Assembly: GCA_029050415.1 (NCBI GenBank)
Contig: JAIDMU010000081.1
Location: 1 to 5,137 of the forward strand
Source of the DNA: Malacoplasma sp.
GTDB lineage: Bacteria > Bacillota_I > Bacilli_A > Mycoplasmatales > Mycoplasmoidaceae
Direction of reading: 5' to 3'
DNA: 5,137 bases
Positions 1-5,137 of this stretch are shown piece after piece. A program made the translations under genes and the position numbers. The notes beneath the pieces are model-generated. The model was given only the letters and a program-made list of their open reading frames with translations, was not told the DNA's origin and ran no database searches. Within the stretch, counting starts at the first letter, position 1; every line of letters begins with the position of its first letter.

Positions 1-8
1 TTGAGTAT

Positions 9-45
9 AAAAAGATAGATTTTTTAATAAAATTTATCTTTTTTT
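9..45 (+). terminator. Probable rho-independent terminator of a gene left of the window
   Basis: Arms at 9-23 and 29-43 pair over 15 positions with one G-U pair and a five-base loop. The 3' arm runs into a seven-T tract (39-45). This is the form of an intrinsic terminator for a rightward gene whose coding region lies outside the window. The stem is almost entirely A-T except around GATAGA/TATC, so it is weak. The 5' arm starts with five A, so it could also act on leftward transcripts that read through the thrS terminator. Confidence 0.45.
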
Positions 46-180
46 AATTCTATTATTTAAGTTTTTAAAATAACTTTATATTAAATAAAATAATAAGAAA
101 AGAATTATTTTAATAAATTATTGATAGTATTTTTTTCAATGTATTATAAATATTTTTTATCTTTTAGTTCAAAATAAAAA
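46..180. other. AT-rich intergenic spacer, no gene seen
   Basis: This stretch is almost pure A/T with frequent stops in all frames, even with TGA read as Trp. I see no tRNA, no convincing promoter and no repeat array. It lies between the left-edge terminator and the thrS terminator, which fits a spacer between two convergent transcription units. Confidence 0.6.
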
Positions 181-233
181 ACACAATATAAAAACCCTAT
201 AAATTTATAAACTATAGGGTTTTTATATTGTGT
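181..233 (-). terminator. Rho-independent terminator of thrS (perfect 21-bp stem)
   Basis: Positions 181-201 and 213-233 are exact reverse complements (21 bp, no mismatch) around an 11-base loop (202-212). The hairpin begins 12 bases past the thrS stop codon on the minus strand. There it is followed by TTTTTATTTT (complement of 171-180), the classical T-tract. The inner CCCTATA/TATAGGG core is flanked by A5 and T5, so a shorter version of the hairpin could also stop rightward transcription. The stem is unusually long and perfect for this kind of genome. Confidence 0.88.
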
Positions 234-244
234 GAATTTACTCT

Positions 245-1951
245 TTATTTACTTATTTGGTTTTCTAAATTTTCTATAAATTTTTTTAATGTATCCGTTT
301 TTACATCATTACTTGAATATAAACGATATGAAACAGTTTTGTTTTTTAATTCATTATCTCCAATAACTAGCTGATATGGAATTTTTGATATTTGTGCTTC
401 TCTGATTTTTTTAGATAATCTTTCTTCAGAATCATCTAATTTCACTCTAATATTTTTGCTTTCTAATTCGCTTTGTATTTTTTTACAATAATTTAAGTGA
501 ATTTTATTGTTTACAGGAATAATTGAAACTTGTATAGGAGCTAATCATAGTGGAAGACTTCCTTTAGTTTGACTTAATAAAGTTGCTATAAATCTTTCAT
601 AAGTTCCAATCACTCCAAAGTGAATTAAAACAGGTCTTTGTTTTTGGTTTTTTTCATCAATAAAAGTCACATCAAATCTTTCTGGTAATAAAAAATCTAA
701 TTGAATTGTTGAAATTGTTATTATTTTTCCTAAATTTGATTTAGCTTGAAAATCTATTTTTGGACCATAAAAAGCAGCTTCACCTTCCATTTCAACTGTA
801 TTTTTATAATTTAATTTTTTTAAAATTTGTCTTAGTTGTTCTTCAGAAGATTTTCACATTTTTTCATCATTGTGATATTTAATTTTATCTTTTGGATCTC
901 TTAGTGATAAATCAACACGATCTATTTTAATGTTCATTTTTTTATGAACTAATTTTAAAATATCATTAAGTTTTAAAATTACATCTTCAATTTGACTAGT
1001 TGCTGCTAAAACATGACAGTCAAATAATTCCATACTTCTAACTCTTTCAAGACCTATTAAACCACCAGAAGATTCATATCGATGAAGTTTTGAATCCTCA
1101 CATATATAAAATGGTAGTTCTTTATATGAATGTGGTTTTAAATTGTACAAAGTAATGTGATGAGGACATGTCATTGGTCTTAGCATAAAAGTTTCATTAT
1201 CTATTTCCATTGGAGGGAAATTATTTTCTTTATAGTGGTCTCAGTGTCCTGATTTAATGTATAGTTCTTTACTACCTAAAATTGGAGTATCTACATAAAA
1301 AAATTTTTCTTTACTAAAAACAGTTTTTAAAAAACCTTTAATTTCTCTTTTTATTATTTCACCATTTGGCAATCAAATTGGTAATCCTTGTCCTATATCA
1401 TTACTGAATGTAAAAATTTCCATATCTTGACCAATTTTTCGATGATCACTTTTTTTGATTTCTTCCATTTCAATTTTTCAAGCATCAAGTTCTTCTTTTG
1501 TTTTAAAACTTATACCTGATATTCTTGTTAATTGATCTAATTTTGAATCATTTTGTCAGTAGCTACCACCAACATTTATAAGTTCAAAAAATTTTATTTT
1601 GTTAACATTATCTTCAATTTCATAATTTGAAAGACTTTCAAAGTCTTTTCCTATTTTAATAAACTTAACATTTTTATTTTCATGCATAAAGTGTTTTTGA
1701 TATTTGTTAAGTTTGAAAGCATTATTAGATAAAGTTTCTATTTTTTCACCAGATGAAATAACTTTTTTTATTTCTTTTTCTAATTTTGGAAAATCATTTA
1801 AAGAAATAGATTTTGATGATTTAAATTCAACATAAAAACCTGATTCTGAAACTCAACATCCAGCATTTTCAAAATCATTTTCTAAAAATTTTTTTACTGC
1901 TTTTAATGTTACTTGTGCAGCAGTGTTATTTAACTTATTATCCTGTTTCAT
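245..1951 (-). CDS. thrS: Threonyl-tRNA synthetase, editing site degenerate
   Basis: A 568-residue cytoplasmic class II synthetase that charges tRNA(Thr) with threonine. The catalytic core is intact. Motif 2 begins at M256-LRPMTCPHH and continues through HRYE and ERVR. The three expected catalytic zinc ligands are present as Cys262, His313 (FDCHV) and His444 (VLIHFG). Motif 3 ends in GTYERF with Arg453. The C-terminal anticodon-binding domain (about residues 465-568) contains KKIREAQ and PYQLVIGD. The N-terminal TGS domain of the roughly 640-residue E. coli enzyme is missing, as in other short mollicute forms. An editing domain (about 1-145) is recognisable from SGFY and GGSYW, but its HxxxH and CxxxH residues are replaced by Asn9/Gln13 and Ser108/Ile112. 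All seven Trp codons are TGA. The ATG at 1951 is chosen because an in-frame TAA lies 15 bases upstream. No Shine-Dalgarno sequence is visible. The gene is monocistronic in this window, with a terminator just downstream. Confidence 0.96.
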
Positions 1952-1989
1952 ATCTAGTTTATTTTAATTTATTTAACAATCTAGTATTT

Positions 1990-1995
1990 ATTATA
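1990..1995 (-). promoter_or_regulatory. Candidate thrS promoter -10 box
   Basis: The minus strand reads TATAAT here, giving a likely transcript start near 1983 and a leader of about 32 bases before the thrS ATG. No good -35 match lies 16-18 bases upstream, which is common in AT-rich mollicute promoters. The leader is too short for a T-box riboswitch and shows no ribosome-binding site. In such AT-rich DNA a chance TATAAT is quite possible. Confidence 0.4.
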
Positions 1996-1996
1996 A

Positions 1997-2012
1997 AATT
2001 TTATATAAAATT
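1997..2012. repeat. 16-bp perfect A/T palindrome in the divergent promoter region
   Basis: AATTTTATATAAAATT is its own reverse complement. It sits immediately upstream of the candidate thrS -10 box and about 20 bases before the candidate degV -10 box. It could be a regulator site, but pure A/T palindromes of this length are not very surprising in this base composition. Confidence 0.3.
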
Positions 2013-2032
2013 AATAATACTATTTATAAATT

Positions 2033-2038
2033 TATAAT
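2033..2038 (+). promoter_or_regulatory. Candidate degV promoter -10 box
   Basis: A perfect TATAAT lies 60 bases before the degV ATG, placing the likely transcript start near 2045. No recognisable TTGACA-like box lies at the expected spacing. An inverted repeat begins one base downstream and would cover the start site. Confidence 0.4.
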
Positions 2039-2059
2039 CACTTTATTTTAGGTAAAGTG
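2039..2059. promoter_or_regulatory. Inverted repeat over the degV start site: possible operator or 5'-leader hairpin
   Basis: CACTTTA (2039-2045) and TAAAGTG (2053-2059) are perfect 7-bp inverted arms around a 7-base spacer. The repeat directly abuts the TATAAT at 2033-2038. A two-fold symmetric site at this position suits a repressor operator. It could instead fold in RNA if transcription starts upstream. There is no T-tract after it, so it is not a terminator. Confidence 0.35.
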
Positions 2060-2098
2060 TAGTACTAATAATTAAAATGTTTGTAGTGAGAGACAATT

Positions 2099-2989
2099 AT
2101 GAGCAAAAAAATTAAAGTAGGTTATATAGTTGATTCATCAATTGGACTATATGGTGAAGAAATAGTAAGTGAAGATACTAGACAAGTTTTTTTTAATATT
2201 ACAGATAAAAATGATGTCGAATATAATGATGACAATAAAGTATTAACAAGCAAGAAAATTTTGGAAGAGTTTGATAGTGGTAACTTTTTTAAAACTAGTG
2301 CTGTTTCACCTGGAAAAGTAATATTGGAAATTGAAGACCTTTTAGAAAAATATGAAAAAATTATAATTTTTACAGTTTCTTCAGGACTTTCAAGTTATTA
2401 TGACAACATTAAATATTTAGAAGAAGAATATAAAAACCAAGTTTATGTAGTTGATACAAAAGAAATAGGTTTTGCTATAAAAAAAATGGTTGAATCTGCA
2501 AAAGAAAAAATAAATAATGGGGAAGATTTTTTTGAAGTTCTTTCATACTGTAAAGATTATTATAAATACAACTTTACTTCTTTTACATGTCAAAATTGAT
2601 CTCCACTTGTTAATAGTGGTAGAGTTCCTAAAAGTTTATCAAAAATTTTAAATGCATTAAAAACTCGTCCTGTTATTAATTTTGATATTAAAAATAAATT
2701 AGGTGGAATAGTTAAAAGTTTTGAAAGTTCAGTGGAGAAAATAATTTCACAATTTAAAAAAGTTTTTGGTAGTGAAATTTTTTCAGATCCTGATTATGTT
2801 GTTTTTTACAATAATAGAATTGATCAAAAAAAAGCTGAATATATTCGTGAAAAAATTTTAAAAACTTTTAAAATTTCTAAAGATAAGTTAATTGAAATGT
2901 TTGTACCTAACTTAGTTCTTGTTTATACAGCAAATGGTTCTTTTGGCTTACACATTAAAAGTAAAATTAAATCAAAGAATAGAGACTAA
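2099..2989 (+). CDS. DegV family protein (FakB-like fatty-acid-binding protein)
   Basis: A 296-residue protein (table 4; Trp167 is TGA) of usual DegV length. In the Firmicutes, DegV/FakB proteins bind a fatty acid and present it to the kinase FakA for phosphorylation, feeding exogenous fatty acids into phospholipid synthesis. Family marks seen are the N-terminal strand with IVDSS (DegV DSS/DST), TSAVSPG at 66-72 (usual TSxPSPG), TVSSGLSSYY at 92-101 (usual SSxLSGTY), VVDT before the helical segment, and GR at 174-175. The C-terminal motif normally near HTGPGALG reads YTANGSFG (276-283), so the usual carboxylate-contacting His is a Tyr. The ATG at 2099 is preceded by GAGAGAC, a weak ribosome-binding site. 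It is first in a probable two-gene operon. No FakA gene is in the window, so ligand and role are inferred from the family. Confidence 0.88.
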
Positions 2990-2992
2990 GTA

Positions 2993-3655
2993 ATGAATCA
3001 AGAAAATACTAATTTTGAAACAAGAGTTAAAAAATATAAGCAATATAGAAGAAAAATAAAAAATGATTATTCTAATTTTATCCGTCGAAGTTCAAAAAGT
3101 GATGAAGTAAAAAAAATAGAAAAATCTATTTCAAAAATTAATAAAGATTTATTAATTAATGATTTTAGTTCAAAATTATTTGTTGATTTTACTAGTAATT
3201 GAACTAATGATGATGGTTATGTTGTTTCTGTTAAAAATTATTTAGATACAGCAAAAAATAATAAGTTTAATGAATTATTAAGTAAAGCTGACTCTGTTAG
3301 AAATGAAATTGATATGGAACCTTCTTTTGATCAACAAGGAAATTTATCACTTAGCTGATACAAGCAAGATCCAAAATATATTGAATTGGAAAAAATTAAG
3401 AACTGAATTCAGTTAATGACTCAAGAAAAAGATCAAATTATAAATAATGTAAAAGACAAAATTTTTTCTTTTAAAGATGCATTTTATCGAACAAGTGATA
3501 GAGAAACAATTTCTTCTATTCTTCCAATTGAACAAAGTTTTTCAAAAATTGAAAAGAATGATAAAAATAGAAAAATTCTTTTTATATTTTTATGATCTTT
3601 TTTTGCAGTTATTGCTATTGCTATTTTATTTATCATTTTATTTATATTTGTGTAG
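2993..3655 (+). CDS. Unrecognised C-terminally anchored membrane protein
   Basis: A 220-residue protein starting three bases after the degV stop, so probably co-transcribed and translationally coupled with it. I do not recognise the family. Residues 1-193 are highly charged, Lys/Glu/Asp/Asn-rich and largely helical in character, with a basic N-terminal stretch (KYKQYRRKIK) and a Lys/Glu-rich segment around 130-155. Residues 195-220 form one strongly hydrophobic helix (ILFIFLW...ILFIILFIFV) that runs to the last residue. There is no N-terminal signal peptide. This predicts a tail-anchored protein with its bulk in the cytoplasm, although the opposite orientation cannot be excluded. All four Trp codons are TGA, including the one at 3200-3202 that would truncate it at 69 residues under the standard code. 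There is no clear terminator after it. Confidence 0.82.
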
Positions 3656-3702
3656 TTATTTTAATAACTGTCCATCTTGTTTATTAATTGGTTATCTTTA
3701 GA

Positions 3703-3708
3703 TATAAT
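3703..3708 (+). promoter_or_regulatory. Candidate promoter -10 box of the BI-1-like gene
   Basis: TATAAT lies 25 bases before the ATG at 3734, within TAGATATAATAA. No -35 box matches well: TTGTTT at 3677-3682 is 20 bases away, longer than usual. The placement just upstream of a strong ribosome-binding site suggests a separate transcription unit with a short leader. Confidence 0.5.
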
Positions 3709-3721
3709 AAAATCATTAATA

Positions 3722-3730
3722 AAAGGAGAC
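3722..3730 (+). promoter_or_regulatory. Strong ribosome-binding site
   Basis: AAAGGAGAC ends three bases before the ATG at 3734, and the AAGGAG core (3723-3728) is five bases from the start. It is the only textbook Shine-Dalgarno sequence in the window. It fixes the start of the BI-1-like gene over a possible ATG at 3677 in the same frame. Confidence 0.85.
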
Positions 3731-3733
3731 AAT

Positions 3734-4558
3734 ATGAATAAAAAAGGCTATTTTGCTTCAACTGGGAATAATCAATATACTCAAGTTGAAGGTTATAAAA
3801 CAATCAAGCAAAAGTATGATAAAAAACAAATTTCTGTTTTAAATGTTGGAATGCTAACTGCAGGAATTGGTTTTTTATATGTAGCAGCTTTAGGTTTTTT
3901 ACTAGAATACTTAGTTTTTAACCCACTATTGCAAAATATTTCATATGATAATGACTATTTGGGTACTTCATATATAGTTTTAACTCTTGCAGTTGTAGGT
4001 TTAACAATTGGTTCAATTCTTTCTTTGGTTTGAAGTTTTAGGGTATATAAAGCATCTTTAGCATTTGCAATAACAACTATTTTCATTTATACAACTTCTT
4101 ATGCTGTTGGTTTTGGTTCATTATTTTCTTATATCAATTGAATTTATGATGGACTTTCTTTAATTATGGTGGCATTTGCATTGGTTGGGATCATTTTTTT
4201 AGGAACTTTTGCAATATCTAAATTACTTTCTATTAAAAGTGCTATTACTTTATCTAAATTAATTTTTGCTTCATTTGGAATTGCTTTGGTTGCATTTTTA
4301 GTTGTTCTTTTTTGATCATTGTTTGGAATGAGTCAAGAAGCATACAGAGTTATTATTTTAGTAACAAGTGGAATTTCTTGTTTACTTTCTGTTCTTTTGT
4401 TAGCTTATAATCTTTGGTTAGCACAAAATATGGACAAGTTTTATTTACCAAACGAATTAAATTTAAAAGTTGGTCTTTATATTGGATTTCAAATGTTAGT
4501 TAACTTAATGCTTTTATTGTGAAGCATTCTAAGAATTGCTGCAGCTGCTAAAAGATAG
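3734..4558 (+). CDS. Bax inhibitor-1/YccA family membrane protein
   Basis: A 274-residue integral membrane protein with seven probable helices, at roughly 37-62, 78-103, 107-133, 138-160, 170-196, 206-230 and 245-270, after a polar cytoplasmic N-terminal tail of about 35 residues. Helix number and order, the TTSYAVGFGSLF segment in helix 3, the AYNLWLAQNMDKFY segment after helix 6 and the C-terminal LYIGFQMLVNLMLLLWSILRI resemble the BI-1/TMBIM (YccA, YetJ) family. Members act as calcium-leak channels or interact with membrane proteases, but the role in mollicutes is unknown. The two aspartates that form the pH-sensing pair in YetJ (in YDxQ and LYLDFIN) align by eye with Asn226 and Gly251. 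Four of five Trp codons are TGA. The start is set by AAGGAG five bases upstream. It appears monocistronic, with its own promoter and terminator. Confidence 0.85.
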
Positions 4559-4574
4559 TAAACAAAATAAATTT

Positions 4575-4604
4575 AAAAATCAGGAATTAAAATTTCTGAT
4601 TTTT
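4575..4604 (+). terminator. Rho-independent terminator of the BI-1-like gene
   Basis: Arms 4575-4586 and 4593-4604 pair over 12 positions (one G-U) around a six-base loop. The 3' arm merges into a T-rich tail (4600-4615, TTTTTTATTTTCTTTT). The hairpin begins 16 bases after the TAG stop at 4556-4558. Confidence 0.85.
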
Positions 4605-4680
4605 TATTTTCTTTTAAAATTAAATAAAGATTAAAAAATAAGAAATTAAAACTTTTATTTTTAATTATTTATGGAATATT

Positions 4681-5137
4681 ATGGAAAAAGATATTGTTTT
4701 ATTAAAAAAATTCAATGAACTAAAATTACCTTGATGATTGCTAATTATACCAATTTTTAACAACATAACTTATTTAATTATTTTTAAATCTTGATTTGTA
4801 GAATTTAGTGATAGAAGATTTATTTTTAATTATTATAGAAAAACATGGTGAAAAACTATAGGTCTTTTTTTATTTTCATAATTTTGTTTTATATCATTTT
4901 TTCTTTTGTTTTTTTTCTTTGTATCAAATCAAATAATTTAGAAATATGAAATATTTATATAGATTATTTTTATTTAATTATTTTAAGTATTTATAGTTTA
5001 ATCATTTATTTGTTTAATTTAATAATGCTATTTTATAATCAAAAAAAAATTGAAAAGTACTATAAAAAATTTCTTAATAAAAACCAGTTTATAAGTAATA
5101 ATTGAAATAATATTAATGATAGTTTAATAACTTATAA
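4681..5137 (+). pseudogene. Unrecognised multi-helix membrane protein, frame broken at a T-run; runs off the window
   Basis: The first frame starts at ATG 4681 and encodes 66 residues with a membrane segment at about 17-35, then a positively charged stretch (FNYYRKTWWK), ending at TAA 4879-4881. The -1 frame is open across the break and continues without a stop to the window end. It adds two long hydrophobic segments (about 4863-4925 and 4958-5036) followed by a Lys/Asn-rich tail (QKKIEKYYKKFLNK). Six of seven Trp codons over both parts are TGA, in keeping with real coding sequence in both frames. A single extra base in the T-run at 4865-4871 would explain the break. The alternatives are -1 frameshifting at T_TTT_TTA (4866-4872), or a second gene starting at ATG 4845 that overlaps the first. 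No Shine-Dalgarno sequence is seen before 4681 or 4845. Family unknown. Confidence 0.6.
4866..4872 (+). other. T_TTT_TTA slippery heptamer at the frame break
   Basis: In the frame of ATG 4681 the codons read CTT-TTT-TTA, so the heptamer is in exact register with the X_XXY_YYZ rule for -1 slippage. The -1 frame is open for the remaining 88 codons of the window, while the zero frame stops two codons later. I see no stable downstream stem-loop or pseudoknot, and no upstream Shine-Dalgarno-like stimulator. Confidence 0.5.

Noticed and set aside
1952..2098. T-box riboswitch upstream of thrS, as often found for Firmicutes synthetase genes
   Set aside because: Only 147 bases separate thrS from the divergent degV gene, the likely leader is about 32 bases, and no T-box sequence, specifier stem or terminator/antiterminator pair is visible on the minus strand.
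2597..2599. Stop codon truncating the DegV protein (a pseudogene)
   Set aside because: It is TGA, read as Trp in this organism; DegV family motifs continue in the same frame to 2989.
3654..3669. Hairpin after the tail-anchored protein gene as a terminator
   Set aside because: AGTTATT/AATAACT is a short A/T stem with a minimal loop and no following T-tract, so it is unlikely to end transcription.
3477..3701. Rightward hydrophobic ORF of 74 residues
   Set aside because: It lies in another frame over the end of the tail-anchored protein gene and is a low-complexity Leu/Phe translation of T-rich DNA; the overlapping frame has the consistent coding signal.
3677..3733. Earlier in-frame ATG (3677) as the start of the BI-1-like protein
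   Set aside because: It would run through the TATAAT and the strong AAGGAG site, which sits at ideal distance from ATG 3734.
4671..4760. ORF starting at the ATG ten bases upstream of 4681
   Set aside because: It is in a different frame, ends after 29 residues, and shows no Shine-Dalgarno sequence or recognisable protein features.
4866..4940. Confident call of programmed -1 frameshifting
   Set aside because: The heptamer is in register, but I find no stable downstream stem-loop or pseudoknot and no upstream stimulator, and T-runs are frequent in this DNA; it is kept only as a possibility beside pseudogene or homopolymer variation.

Overview
The window looks like a wall-less bacterium of the Mollicutes (Spiroplasma, Mesoplasma/Entomoplasma or Mycoplasma type). 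Two things show this. The DNA is extremely AT-rich, and every sizeable gene stays open only if TGA is read as tryptophan (translation table 4). By my count 22 of the 24 tryptophan codons in the proteins described here are TGA and two are TGG. All residue numbers below assume table 4. The genus cannot be fixed from the sequence alone.

Layout: positions 1-240 are intergenic. They hold one hairpin-plus-T-tract near the left edge, probably the end of a gene outside the window, and a long perfect hairpin at 181-233 that ends the next gene. Positions 245-1951 (minus strand) encode threonyl-tRNA synthetase. A 147-base intergenic region with divergent promoter-like elements separates it from a rightward pair: a DegV/FakB-type lipid-binding protein (2099-2989) and, three bases later, an unrecognised protein with a single membrane segment at its extreme C terminus (2993-3655). 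A separate transcription unit follows, with TATAAT and a strong AAGGAG ribosome-binding site. It encodes a seven-helix Bax inhibitor-1/YccA-like membrane protein (3734-4558) and closes with a terminator. The right end holds the start of an unrecognised multi-helix membrane protein (4681 to beyond the edge). Its reading frame breaks at a T-run that matches the classical -1 slippery heptamer T_TTT_TTA.

The genes do not form an obvious new system. They are housekeeping translation (thrS), probable exogenous fatty-acid handling (DegV/FakB), and membrane proteins. The striking theme is erosion of expected functional residues. The ThrRS editing domain is present but has lost all four metal/editing residues. 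The DegV protein lacks the usual His near its C terminus, and the BI-1 protein lacks both pH-sensing aspartates. The ThrRS case is the best supported: it predicts a synthetase unable to clear Ser-tRNA(Thr), in line with the editing-defective synthetases known in mycoplasmas.
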